Of a stretch of 64,000 nucleotides of DNA, positions 12,501 through 24,200 are shown piece by piece. The position numbers and the translations under genes are program-made. The notes below the pieces were generated by a model that saw only the letters and a list, made by a program, of their open reading frames with translations, ran no database searches and was not told where the DNA came from. Source of the DNA: Odontesthes bonariensis (lineage: Eukaryota > Chordata > Actinopteri > Atheriniformes > Atherinopsidae); the NCBI RefSeq assembly GCF_027942865.1, contig NC_134515.1:26868227-26932226 (forward strand). The letters run 5' to 3'. Within the stretch, counting starts at the first letter, position 1. Every line of letters begins with the position of its first letter.

Positions 12501-15274
12501 GCCAGGAAGTGCAAGTGAAAAACTTTTCCTGTGCACCACTGGGATTGAAAAGCGGTCACGGGGACCCTTGCAAAAATAAAACACAATATGAAGGGTAAAA
12601 ACACAGAGAAGGCATGCCCTTGAATACATATCCATAAAGCCCACAAACAGCGTTCACCCAAACTTAACTTCAGCATCGACCGAGCTCCTCCATCAAAGCT
12701 CTCACTTTGACCTTACTACTTGAGGAGGCCCTGCCCAGCTCGTTTAATGGAGCACCACGAGACAAATGTTTTGGGCGGCGGCGATGGTGTCAACATGCCG
12801 GGGTCACCGTCTATCCCATGGCAACGGCTGGGATGCGGCTTCGTGGGAAAGCAGGCATTCCGCAGAGCAGGGCTGTACAACGGTCTGGTTACAAAAACAC
12901 TGCAAGTCTTAACACGCACCCCATTCCAGGGAAAGAACGCCAAAACTCTATTGGAAATACACACAACACAGCTACAAAGAGCGGCGATAAAGCCGAATGC
13001 AGCATAGCCCGCGGATAGGCCTGTGCAATAAACAGTGACGTTACCGTTTGACTACGTTCTGCACGCGAGGCCCAACGTCCTTCACAGCAGCTTAGTCTCG
13101 AAAACGACAGTTCAGCCACAAAACACCTCGAATTGATAGGTTTTTTTTTTTCCTTTTACACAAGCCGAAGCTCAGGTCTGCAGAACACAGCAGTGTAAAT
13201 AACTCTCACTCCTTTCTACACACTGACATTACAACCAGGAAGGGCTGAGATCCACAAAAAAAGAAAAGGAGATCAAATCTCCTCTGACATGATTACAGGC
13301 CAACACTTCCTAACAATAGATGATGAGTAGGTCACAAAGAGATTCTACTACAAGCAAAAAAAACTAAACATACACACACACACAAAGCCACAGCCTGTAC
13401 CACTGTGGCAATTCACTGTAATGCCCACAGACGTATTGACATTTTCATTATGCAGACTAAATCAAATGTCATACACAACAGCAACAATCCCGCAAGCTTC
13501 CCTGAGGTCAATACACTTTATATTCAAACTGCCGGTCCTGCAAGCGCAGGTGTCCAAAGGCAACAGGCTCTTTAGCAGAGGTTTACTCATTTCCTGCACA
13601 GTGTGGCCTATTATTTCCCAGAGTCCTCATTGCCAAACATTGATTGCTCAAGACAGAACGGATGACACAACGGGCATTTCAATCCAACCTCAGATCTGTG
13701 AGCAAAAGACGGAGTCAGCCTCGACTGCACGACATCTCCGAATTGGATTTCCGATTAGACGGGTTTAATGTAATTACCTTGAGTACATTGTGCAGTCTGC
13801 ACTAAGTAAAACAGTGATGCAGCACCTTGGGTTTCGCCTTAACACTCCTCCCTTAGATGATGGTGGCTTGCACCGAGGATCCCAGAGGAGCAATTTGATG
13901 TTTTGATTGACTGGCCTTCGCCTGTGTGCACTCAGCGCAATAACAAGACAGCAGATTGCTCACATGTAGAACGAGTACAGGAGCTATTCTTTTTTTACAT
14001 ATCTAAACAGATTCACAGGGGAATGGAGAACTCTTTTATTTATCAGTAGGTCCAATTGTATATTGCAAAGTGGCAGTTTTAGCCAGAGAAACTTTAGGAG
14101 ACTGGATGTCTGGTTCCAGGACAAAGGGTTTCAGCCCAGGTAGTGGAAAGCCTAAAATTCAGATAACATCTGTGGGACGAAATGAAACTGCACTTATGGG
14201 ATCTGTTGCGTTTCACCCTCTTCTTTAACAACACCAGCTTCTGCACAAAGTCACGGGGACAACATATTAGAAATGTCTTTTCCCAATATATCAAACTCAA
14301 TGTCATCTTTCATGCCATACAAATGTAAGGGATGAAATCCCTGCTGGGTCGATCAGCTGTTCAAATCCCAGACACACTGCAGAGTGTGCACAGACACAGA
14401 TGACACATTAAAGTAGCTGTGTTTTGCTTTACCTTGAAACTCAGATTTATTTACGAGGAAGTAGGCAGAGGAGAAGACGTTGGTGGCAGGTAAAAGCCTC
14501 AAAAGATCAACGAAACCTCCCCATCCTTTATGATGTGGGGAAAAAAAACCACATCAAGTGTGTGTACACATCAATGAAGAGTTCCCACTGTGACCACAGT
14601 CAAAGATGAAAAGTCAACACCTACACACATCAGGAAAGAAACCAGGGGGCTCAATAAAAGATTTCCAAATTTTAAAAAGGGAGTTTTTCTCCAAAAAAGG
14701 AAAACCTAATTCTGACTACTAAATTTAATTCTCCACTCTCACGAAAAGCTGGTTGTAATCATTAATACATCTGTGCCAGTTTTCCCAAGAGACCGTGGTC
14801 TGGTCTGCAGATTTCTCAGGTTTAACAGTAGAAAATACAAAAAAAAAAAGGGAATTATTGTATTACACTACAACTGGCAGGAAACACAAGAGCTGTGAGC
14901 TAACAAAGAACCATGCCACTGCCCCTGCGCTGCACTGCCTTACGTTGGGTTTGTTTGCCAAGACAAAAACAACAACCGTGTTCAACTAAACATGCATTTT
15001 TCAAGCCCCAGCAGTAAGAGATTAGACCATGTTTGACAGACACAATGCCGCCGGCTGAGTCCCATTTAGTTTGTCCGCTCCTTTTTAGCATTCCCAGACC
15101 CTACCTGAGCAGACTGGAGAGGGTGTGAGAGGAGGCGCCGTGGCCGCCGCTGTTGAAGCTTCCACCGGTCCCGGACGATCCGCCAGCGGATTGTCGCTTC
15201 CCGGACAAAAGCTTCTCCACAGCGGCCAGGTTTCCCGTGCGCGCCGCATCAAGAAGCTCCTGCTCTTTCCCCAT
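4382..15274 (-). CDS. anks1a: Ankyrin repeat and SAM domain-containing protein 1A (5' part: coding exons 1-3)
   Basis: Coding exons visible on the minus strand are 15105-15274, 4706-4786 and 4382-4538. The start [20 protein letters not shown] at 15272-15274 and the phase-matched joins (2, 2, then 0) give a protein beginning like vertebrate ANKS1A. It has a short helical lead, a Gly/Ser-rich linker (about residues 30-50), then ankyrin repeats with the hallmarks [13 protein letters not shown] (exon 2) and [13 protein letters not shown] (exon 3). ANKS1A is a cytosolic adaptor: its ankyrin, SAM and PTB domains link Eph/ErbB receptors to trafficking and ubiquitin machinery (family knowledge). SAM and PTB exons are not here; no further ankyrin exon was found at 1-4381, so the rest lies beyond the left edge. 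Intron 1 is 10.3 kb. The 5' end is head to head with TAF11, as in human. ANKS1B is the nearest alternative; the TAF11/BLTP3A neighbourhood argues for 1A. Confidence 0.93.
4706..4786 (-). CDS. anks1a: anks1a coding exon 2 (ankyrin repeat)
   Basis: 81 nt, with acceptor AACAG|C at 4787 and donor CAG|GTAAAT at 4705. It encodes [20 protein letters not shown] followed by AALNGH, the first canonical ankyrin repeat. Phase 2 in and phase 2 out match exons 1 and 3. Confidence 0.92.
6451..6517. repeat. (CA)n microsatellite
   Basis: About 33 CA/CG dinucleotides, nearly perfect, with a short CGCGCG interruption near 6459-6464. Located in anks1a intron 1. Confidence 0.95.
7784..7802. repeat. G19 homopolymer
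   Basis: Nineteen consecutive G in anks1a intron 1. Such runs are also replication-slippage and sequencing-error hot spots. Confidence 0.9.
10673..10765. repeat. 39-bp minisatellite, about 2.4 copies
   Basis: Units begin with GAAGACGCCT at 10673, 10712 and 10751, a period of exactly 39 bp (13 codons). Copies 1 and 2 differ at only a few positions. Because the period is a multiple of three, both strands stay open as 13-residue repeats. The location inside anks1a intron 1 and the lack of any known domain argue for non-coding sequence. Confidence 0.9.
15105..15274 (-). CDS. anks1a: anks1a coding exon 1
   Basis: 170 nt encode the N-terminal helix ([20 protein letters not shown]), the LLSGKR segment and a Gly/Ser-rich linker ending in HTLSSLL. 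The ATG was chosen because the upstream in-frame extension (MFFFLGSA) is not family-like and runs through an A-rich tract. The donor is CAG|GTAGGG at 15104-15103. The exon ends in phase 2 and the next exon completes a Ser codon. The surrounding 15.1-15.7 kb is GC- and CpG-rich, as expected for a promoter-proximal first exon. Confidence 0.93.
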
Positions 15275-16629
15275 CGCGGATCCCAAAAAAAAAAACAAAA
15301 AAAAACGGAGGAGGTGCGGGGAAGAGAGGGAAAGGGGGAAGAGAGGAGGGGGGAGTGGTTGTGGGAATTAAATTTCCTCTGCGACCCTCTCGTTCTCCCA
15401 ACCTCAAGTTATTCCTCAGAGCTGCTAATGTGGCGGGGAAACAAAAGCTCCCTCCACCGCTGGATCCGTCCGTCCCGATCCACGGTGCTGCTGGTGCTCA
15501 GGGGGAAAAGTTTCGTTCAGGAGCACGGCACCACTATCGAGCAAACTTCCTCTGACCAGTCCTCCGAGCGTCGCCCGTCACTTCCTTGAAACTGCCCTTT
15601 CTTTCTGCATCTCCAATGCGAAACCCTTCAGACACGCACAAATACAACTCCTATCACCGCCACCCTTCGCTGCTTCACACACAGTCTGGATGGGCATAAG
15701 CAAGATGGCGCCTACGCAGACTGCGTATGAGAAGTTGAGAGAAAGGCAGGGTTATACCCATCCAGGGCTTTGAAAGTCTGTTTTAAGTGTTCAAAACAAA
15801 TTTCCAAACCTGACCATTTAATGATTGCCTACTAGTTTTATTACTTAATTACTTAGAAACGCATGGTAATTCAGAGAAAAAAAGGTTACACTCACCAGAC
15901 TGAACAGCTTTAAACTGAAAAGCATTAAAGTATAAATAATACGTGGAGACGTAAACGCACTTAATGTTACGTCTGTGCTGGGTAAAATTTTTTGTCACAT
16001 TCATGGGTGTAAGGAACATTTCATAGCATCTCATTCAGTAACACTAAAAAAGTATTGTGTTAGTAATGATTGTAAAGCTGTTGAAGCTTTACAATTATAT
16101 AAATAAAATGAAAAAATATACATATATTTTTTTCCATATGCCTGTTCCATATGTGAATAGTTTGTGACTGGTATCTCAAGGGATATCATGTGGCTATCAT
16201 AGTACGATAACAGTATTTCAGTATATAAACGAAATATACAAAAAAAAACGTAATACGAAAACGCATTGTTTTAAATAAAGACTATGTTTAGCAACTTTTG
16301 TGGACGTCTGCTGCGTTCCCTCAATGCAGGCGGTGTTAATAAAGTTGGTACAAAACGGAAACGGAAATTGAGAATGACTGTGTTGGTGATACACTGGGTG
16401 ATTTAGCTTTGTGACGCTAGCATTCCCGTTTTATTGAATACTTACACACGCTTAGTACACAGCAAGTGCGTTAATTGTTCTGTATTTTTGCGCACTAAGA
16501 AAAATACTATAGATAGGACATGTGTAAGCTGCTGATAGTTACTATCTAACCACAGACTTGGACGATAACTAACCTCTACTGTTAGCTTGTCTGTCGCTGC
16601 TGCCTTGTTGACGCCTAGCTGTAGAGAAG
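15275..16629. promoter_or_regulatory. Head-to-head anks1a / taf11 promoter spacer and taf11 5' UTR exon
   Basis: About 1.6 kb separates the divergent ATGs (15274 minus, 16852 plus). The anks1a side, up to about 15.7 kb, is GC-rich. The motif CAAGATGGCGCC near 15701 resembles a YY1 site, common in TATA-less promoters. The part from about 15.75 to 16.3 kb is AT-rich and contains a perfect hairpin at 16069-16095. A non-coding first exon of taf11 probably ends at 16629, where GAAG|GTATGT is a good donor, and splices to an acceptor at 16829-16830. Transcription start sites are not visible directly. Confidence 0.6.
16069..16095. repeat. Perfect 11-bp hairpin in the anks1a/taf11 spacer
   Basis: ATTGTAAAGCT at 16069-16079 and AGCTTTACAAT at 16085-16095 are exact reverse complements with a 5-nt loop. 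It lies in the AT-rich middle of the spacer. Confidence 0.85.
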
Positions 16630-16851
16630 GTATGTGCAAGCCTTGTTCCCATTTTCATCTACTTTTTATCTGAGAGTTATTCCTGTTTTCAGCCGATTTT
16701 CTAAAACAAAACAAGACTAATTAACAAACAAAACAATTGTAAAGCAATATTAGCTTTTAATTTGTTGCTAACTCTGTAATTTTTAAAGTGGGAACAACTG
16801 TCTGCTGAGCTGCATCATTGATGTTCGCAGAACCCGTGGTATCGACTGACA

Positions 16852-18237
16852 ATGGCAGATCCTGCACGGATCAAACCGGAGGATAAGCCCGAGAGGAAAG
16901 TGTCTGCCAAGGAGGAGCATCTTAAAACGGAAGTAACTGAAAATGTACCCATTTCAGAAAAAACTGCAGACTGTGACAAAGAGTCGTCCTCGCAAGATCA
17001 GCCAAAGCAAGAGGTCAAAGCTGTGAGTTCATTTACAGTTCTCTTTTAAAGGTTTCTGAACCCTTTTAACTTTCCAGTGACAACATAAATGGAAGATCAC
17101 CAGATTTTCAAAAGATCATACTTAGTCATTTCTGTTTGGAAGTGTATCGTTGCACGATTGTTCAAAAACAAAAAAAATAAATCGGCGAGATAATCTCAGC
17201 AGATCAGAAGTGTTAATTAAAATCTGTAATATTTAAAGTTGATATATTAAAAACAATTTAAAGGAAGATGTTTTTAAACTTAGTCATTGGACTTATAAAA
17301 TAATTTTGTGTTGCATGTTAAGGAACCTAATAGTAACTAATGACAGTGCAGCAGAAGTTATGTGAATGAGATCTTGCCTTAAATCAAACTTATGTGTACT
17401 AAAAGGTTGGAGGTTAACAAGTATTAGTTATGATTTATGCATAATCTGGTTTCACATAAGGACTGTACGTTTTTTTTTTTTCTCCCACCTCGTAGGAAAC
17501 CGTAGCAGGAGATGATGAGGAAGAGGGGACCTCAGGCCAGCCCTCATCCAAAAGACTGAAGGTGGAGCCAGAGAAGAAAAAGGAGAAACGCCACAAGGTC
17601 GATGAGGATGAAATACAAAAGATGCAGTAAGACTGACATGTTGAACCGTGTAGAAGATCATTCTTGTTTTTGAAATCCTCTGCCTGAGTCTCATCCTGGT
17701 ATTTCTCCTGTATTTATTTTTAGGGTTTTAGTGTCGTCCTTTTCTGAAGAGCAGCTGAATCGCTACGAGATGTACAGACGTTCCGCCTTCCCAAAGGCTG
17801 CCATTAAAAGAGTGAGCCGTGAACTGACAAAGATTTCTATTTTAATCCATGGATTTTTTTTTTTCTGCCTTACGTCTGTTTCTCATGTCATTAATTCAGC
17901 TGATCCAGTCCATAACGGGCTCATCGGTGTCCCAGAATGTGGTCATAGCGATGTCTGGCATCTCCAAGGTTTTTGCTGGAGAAATAGTTGAGGAAGGTGA
18001 GCGAAGGATTTACGAAACCAAACGATTCATGAATAATTGAAGTGCTTTCTTTTCTGTGCAGTTTGAATTGGAACATCTTGCGGTTATTTTTGTATCCCCT
18101 TTACAGCACTGGATGTTTGTGAGAAGTGGGGAGACACCCCACCGCTTCAGCCCAAGCATATGAGGGAAGCAGTGAGGAGGCTGAAGAGCCGAGATCAGAT
18201 TCCCAACACCAAGTATAAGAACATTATATTTCACTGA
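16852..18237 (+). CDS. taf11: TATA-box-binding protein-associated factor 11 (TFIID subunit)
   Basis: Five coding exons: 16852-17022, 17496-17626, 17724-17811, 17900-17996 and 18107-18237 (TGA at 18235), 618 nt, 205 aa; human TAF11 is about 211 aa. The first 100 residues are acidic/Lys-rich and disordered, with a basic EKKKEKRHK stretch. The C-terminal half is the TAF11 histone fold (about residues 105-200): [20 protein letters not shown], then [20 protein letters not shown] and the [15 protein letters not shown] helix. TAF11 pairs with TAF13 in nuclear TFIID and contacts TBP/TFIIA (family knowledge). All introns are GT-AG; exon 3 ends at CA|GTAAG and the next exon supplies the G of Gln. The ATG follows a short leader spliced at 16830. 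It is divergent from anks1a and convergent with bltp3a, as in human. No defect seen. Confidence 0.97.
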
Positions 18238-18449
18238 GGGACGCAAGCTGCAGACTGGAAGAGGAAGCCAGTTGAAGTAAAGTGGTACGTCACAATGTGC
18301 AAGACGTGTCGAGAAGCCACTTGTTGCCATAAATGCAGTGACCATTATCTAACCGACCAAGCTCAGCATCTATAGATGATTTTTTTAAAAACGGTCAACA
18401 AAGCTATCAAATAGAGCTGGAAAGTGAAACTCCTAAACACACATATGTA

Positions 18450-18455
18450 AATAAA
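18450..18455 (+). terminator. taf11: taf11 polyadenylation signal AATAAA
   Basis: AATAAA lies 213 nt after the taf11 stop, followed by T-rich sequence. This implies a short 3' UTR ending near 18470-18480. Confidence 0.7.
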
Positions 18456-18742
18456 AGTTTTATACTCGACTATAAAATGTTTTGTTCTCGTCAGAAAAAT
18501 GTACGTTTGTCTTTTTACAGCCATCCAAGCACACTGAGTTTTGAGAATGTTTTTTCTTTTTCCGATTTATTTCTGACTCTTATAATTGACCATTTAAGTT
18601 ATTTTTGTGTTTGGATTGTGGCCGAAACTAAACTTTATTTGGAAACGGGTAACTTCCTGGATGTTGTTGTAAATAACACGACAGCCCTGTGGGAAATGAG
18701 AGAAGAAAATAAAAAGCAAAAAGCCCAAAATGTGCTGAGTAG

Positions 18743-21213
18743 TTTATTTTTTCACTTAAAACCTTTTCAGCGTAGCTTTGGTTCACAGAACCAGTTTTAT
18801 ATTAGTCTCAATGAAGTGATGAATACTATTACAAAATTCAAGGTAATTCTACACAACTTCACAAAAAAAACAGTTTTCCAACATCTGTGCCACTGAAAAT
18901 GTTTCCACAATGACTCCCCTGCATTCCTCTGAAGTGATTTACATGAAAACAAGCATTATTTCCAGTGAACTGACCTCGCAACTGTAAGTAACCATAGACA
19001 ACCCAACATCACCTCAGTACATGCATCATCAGGAAAGGGGGAGAAACACCTGGCATTGAGTCTTTATTTACCTCCTCCGTTCTGCATGGGTGGATGTTAC
19101 GTTGTCACAAAACCGGTAACAGATCACAAGGAGATTTAACTCAAAGCACCGGTTCATCGGAGCAACAGAGATGCTACTTTATGCTACTTCACATAGAGGA
19201 CACTGGGGGGGGCGACGACGACTTCAGAGCTACATGTTGCGTCCAGTGTGCCGCGTTCAATTCGTACCAGTACATCTTTGTCTATTAAGGCCATGCAGAA
19301 CACCAACAGCTAGTAAAAAGAATGTGTGTACAGGTGATACTGAGGTAAGTGGGCAGTATCTCTGCTTTATTACACCAACAAAATGAGGATTTTTGAGTTT
19401 TCATGCAGCTGAGGAGAGAATATAAATACATGGTACATAGGTGGTCATCTTAAGAACTGAATTTCACATTTAACAGAACAAACTGTAGTGTGACTGTTCT
19501 TTATCATGGTGGGAGTATACCAAAGGTGTCAGTCTATTGCTTAAATAGATAACATTCCTCTTCAAGAATGCAAATCGTTCATATCTTGCAAGGCAACCAC
19601 AGCTAAATAAAAAAAAAAAAGACATTTTAAATGGAAACTGCAGTGACAAGTCTCAGCCACCAGAGGCCTCCCACGTACCTTTAGAACATTATGAATGGAA
19701 GTCAAAGATCGGAAGATCCCTGTAACTGAGCTTTGTTTATCACCGATGAAATATATTATGAACAGCCGAAGGCAAGATCCTGACTCAACAACAGCAAACT
19801 TGTAAGATTTAACTGACAGATCTGCTTTTCATCGAACGAACACGCTGTTAAGCGGCGTCTTTGATGAACAAAACTGTCATTGTTGTTCGAGTCCATCTGC
19901 GTGACAGATTTTCTGTGGAACACCACAGCCTGTTAGATTAAATCTGCAACATATCAGGATTGCCACGTAGTACCATACATTTCTTTTGAAATGTCACCTT
20001 TGATTGATATGGCTTCAACACAGTAATAAATCAGATCAAATAAAAATAAATATCTGCTAACAAATGTAAACAAGTAAAACAACGTGCAGAATGAACTTCT
20101 AAGTTCATGGTGTCATATATGAGTTGTAACCTGGCAAGCTACAAAAACACATTTTCTTTTTTTTTAAGGAAATCGACCTCCAAAGTCAAAGGGAGCGTTC
20201 AAAAGGCGTTTTGCTTTAGTGGACGTTCGCCCACAGAGCGCATTGTTTCACAGTACAAAAGAATCATTTCACAACTCGTAGAATAATGGAACACTAGGGA
20301 ATGTTACGACCCGCTTTTTTGAGAACTACAAGACATATTGATACGAGTGTGCAACCACTCCAACTTGGTGATGAAGCAATCGAGGAGGAAAACTGAGACT
20401 CATCAGTCTCTCGATGAAAGCAGCGGAGGTATGCTTTCTTTGAAAAAAAAAAAAAAAAGGATAAATAAACTCAAAAGTGCACCGTTTTTCTCTACCTTTC
20501 ACAACACATTTGTAACAACTGACAATACTTCAAAAATAAAACCGAAGTTTCTTATTTTTTACAACAAACGAAAAAAAAAAAAAAAAAAAACGACTCTACA
20601 TTAATAAGTACTCCAGCTCTACGGGTGTGGGTTTGTAATGGTGCTGCATGTAAATCAGCACTGTTCACTAAGCATGCGTGACATTAGGATTTGTACAAGA
20701 TGTGACTGATAGACTAGCAGCTGTCTGGCAGTGTCTGTGCATGTGAAAAGAGGTTTTGGCATACAGTCCGCTTAATATTTCCGGAACACAAAAAACTAAG
20801 TGGAGAGAATTAAAGCTCGATCACTTTGCATGCTGTGTTTTACACTGAAACCACACGATGACTTTACAGTCCACACTGATTTGGATGAGCAATAAACTGG
20901 AATAATTTGCATTTAGCACAGCAGTGAGGAATATCTACACTGCCAAATAAAAAATAAAACAGTACCGTTACAGACCTATAAAGTTAATATACAGGGTTCC
21001 CCTCTCATTGTTAGATACAGGGGCGCTCATCTAATCTCCTGAATAGTGTGCACAAGTTGGAAAGGATCCAAAGCCGTGGTTTGGATCTTCCATTTTCACA
21101 TAAATTTTGAAGAAATGCTGAGAATAAGCTTTGCTGGTTCCCAACTTTCAAGACAACACATCCGATCACCGTTCCTCAGCAGCGGCAGGATCAGCGCTCG
21201 ACCACTACGAGGC
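18743..21213 (-). other. bltp3a 3' UTR and taf11/bltp3a convergent spacer
   Basis: Sequence downstream of the bltp3a stop holds no recognised exon. Minus-strand AATAAA signals occur at 19073-19078 and 18743-18748, so a 3' UTR of roughly 2.1-2.5 kb is likely. That would leave only a few hundred bases before the taf11 poly(A) site on the other strand. An A20 run lies at 20571-20590. Poly(A) usage is inferred from the motifs only. Confidence 0.5.
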
Positions 21214-24200
21214 TCAGAGAGTAAACGTGGGGTCGTGCCTCCTGACTTCCAGAAGGAGGCGCTCTCTCTCTGTGAGGGCCTGGGTGAGGGCAGCCTGTGC
21301 GTCACGGAGCTGGGACTCCAGGGTCTGTCTCTGCAAATGAGGGATTATTGGACTGGTTAGTGGTCACTGATGCTTCTGTTTGGTGCTTGCACACCATGTG
21401 GGCTTACAGTATATCAGATTCCGTGAACAGATGGGTGTAATTACAATACTATTACACCCTCCTGTGCACCTCTGCCGCTTTTCTGTTAAAAAGCGACAGC
21501 ACGCCGGTGTTACAGCTGGATTTTTAAGACCTACTGAGCAGTAATACATCATATTAATAGTACAATAATACAGAGCTATGCATGGCTCTATGGTTTATAC
21601 ACAGCTGAAAGTAAGCCACTGAATTTGCTTTCATTTCAGTCACAATCGTTTTTAACTAAATATATGTGGCCTTACAAACAGCATAACCCAAAAACTATTT
21701 TTGGTTGTTTTGTTTTTTCTTCTTCACTTGATTAAACTTGGTAACAAATATTCTATTGGGGGAGAAAAAAAAAAGGTGAGAATGTTAGAATTGTGAGTGC
21801 AGTATTACTAAAATCTTCACCACAGACCCACTGAACTAAACATGGCAGCATCTGGTATTTCTTGGTCTGCCCTACCTCATTCTGCTGGTGGACAGAGTCA
21901 GAGCTGTCAGGGTTATCAAGGCCGGCCACAGGCACATCTGCCGAGGGTTTAGGGTCTGCACCTTCAGCTGCGACCAGAAAGGAAACAGAGATGAGCACTT
22001 TCTGTTCACTTTTCTGCAAAGCTGCGACAGCGGATGCATCAAGGCTGACCCCGTAGTTTCAATATGATTCCCTCTCCATTTGGGCGTATCCACAATGCGA
22101 CCATTGCATGATTTTTAAGCTGCACTACCTTTTACTCTCATGATGCCATCATCACTCCGCTCGAGGACCAGCTGATCTATAATGAACTTGGCTGGGACAG
22201 GTTGAGGGGCTGTAGGGTAGATCCTGGGGCCGTCATCCTAAAAAATATCAGATACCTTAACTATGGCTGCGTAGTTATGGTGAGGTCCTTAAAGTTTAAA
22301 ACCCTCTGTCCGACGTCTAAAGTACTCGTAAAGAAAAGCAAGACATGGCACTTTCACTCAATCTGTGTCCGACAACAAACGTTGTTGTGCCTTTCAGGAT
22401 TCTACACCAAAAGCAAGAAAACAATGTGACATTAAATAAAATGCATTTTGCACTTATATGTTCAAATTTGTCAAATTCAAAGAGTAAAGCCCAATACAAA
22501 CAGTACTTAACGCTGTCACCAGGACACTGCTGACCTACCTTCATGGTGATGGTGACATTGCTCACACGTAACCTCATTGGCTGACCATCAACACTGAATT
22601 CGTCTTCGAGGAAAGGACCAATGTTAGCCACCGTAGAGGCTAACAGCTCTGCCTGGCAGTCTTGCACCCTGATATCCACATACCCCAACGACTCGGCCAG
22701 AGCAGAGCGCTGAGCTGCAGATGGGCCCATTTCTGCTCGCATGCATAACGCAGGCGAGCCCCCGCTCCCCTGCCTCTGAACTGGTTCGTCTGGAGCTGTA
22801 GAGACAAAAAACAGCCAGATCCTGCTTACCCTCTGACCCAAACATACCGCACTAGGTTCTCTTTTTGGTGAGACCGTGAACATATCCTGTAGTGATTACG
22901 TTGGAATTGAACTCGTATGGCAGCACTAATTCTGGTTACCTTGTACGAGACCTGCCAGAAGGTCTGATTGCGTCACGTTGCCCATCTGCACGGTGGCCAG
23001 ATTCTGTGCTTGAACAGCCACAACCTGGTCTTCTCCTTGTGCTTCCATGGTACAAGCGGTTCCACTTAGGATCAGTAGCAACACTGAGGACTGTAAAACA
23101 CCACATCACACGCCACATTTAGGTTTGAAATGAAAATACTTGTTCTAATTATAGAGGAGAGTACTAAAGTACCATGATAACAAATGAACTCACCATGTCC
23201 TGAGACATATCCTCAGTACTTTGGGAGAGGGAGCTGCTGAGATCAGCTGACGAGCCCCCCTCTGTCCCCGGGGCCGGGCTGCCTCGGCTGCCCGCAGGCG
23301 TATTGTTGGGACGCATGGACTCCATACCCGATTCTGGAAACACAATGCACATTTAAATTGGATGTCGTCTGTTCTCGATCACAGCAATGACTTTGGAAAC
23401 TTGGTGGTATTTAAACACCTGAGTCCCCGAGAACGACAAAATTATCGCCGAAATCGCTATCAACAGAGAGGTTTTCGTCAGGCAGGCTGCCATCCAAGAT
23501 AGCGCTGTCAAAGGATTGCTGGGAGTGCGACTGCTTTATGGATTGTTGGCGCAAAGATGATTCCTCTGAACGCTGAACTTGCTCCCTGTGAACACACACA
23601 TACACACAGTCTGTCATTAAGGGGTAACCTGTAAAGGCCTGGAGTGCACGAAATATGCCACAAACACTACAGGCAGCGCAGCAGGAGAAAGAACTTACCT
23701 CCCCTGTGCAGTGAACAACTTGCTCATGCCTGATCCACGGCTCAGCATGCTAAAGGCATCTTTTGTTATTGAAAACGCCCCTTTGGTCAGGTCCAGCGAG
23801 GCACTGATGGCATCTTTGGTGACATCCTTGGTGACATTCATAGCGCTCGACAGTTCACCCTCCAGGCTGAAGGTTGACGGCTCGCGGGAGATGGCTGGGG
23901 AGGGTCCAGGTGAGAGGGGTGGTGAGAGAACAGAGTTGTCCTCCTGTGTTGTCAATACATTGCCCTCCAGCTCCTCCTCCACCGCCTCGTACGCCTCGTC
24001 CACCGCCCCGTCTTGTTCATCCTGCTCAAACACGCCAGAGGCGCCTGTATTGATGGAGGAGACGCCGTTTTCCAGCCCACTGTCCTCCAAGACGACATCA
24101 ACGGAGTGATGAGTCGGGGAGACGTCAGAGTCCGTCATGCTGGGGCTGTCTGTTTCTGGAGTATGAGGGATCTCTCCCTCCGGCTCCATGCACACTGGTG

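Larger units (their letters stand above)
4787..15104 (-). other. anks1a: anks1a intron 1 (10.3 kb)
   Basis: The large first intron carries no recognisable exon. It contains a long CA microsatellite (6451-6517), a 19-G run (7784-7802), A-rich runs (about 6224-6240, 9065-9076, 9200-9209), a direct repeat near 8647-8677, a 39-bp minisatellite (10673-10765) and a T-run (about 11034-11050). The largest open frame (9599-10300, plus, 233 codons) has no homology I recognise and no coding-like composition. Large first introns often hold enhancers, but none can be identified by eye. Confidence 0.8.

Noticed and set aside
14375-14400. GTTCAAATCCC near 14359, like a Pol III B box, suggesting a tRNA or tRNA-SINE
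   Set aside because: No matching A box or cloverleaf upstream; a single B-box match is expected by chance.
18477-18896. 139-codon open frame downstream of taf11
   Set aside because: Phe/Leu-rich translation of AT-rich 3' flank beyond the taf11 poly(A) signal; no homology recognised.
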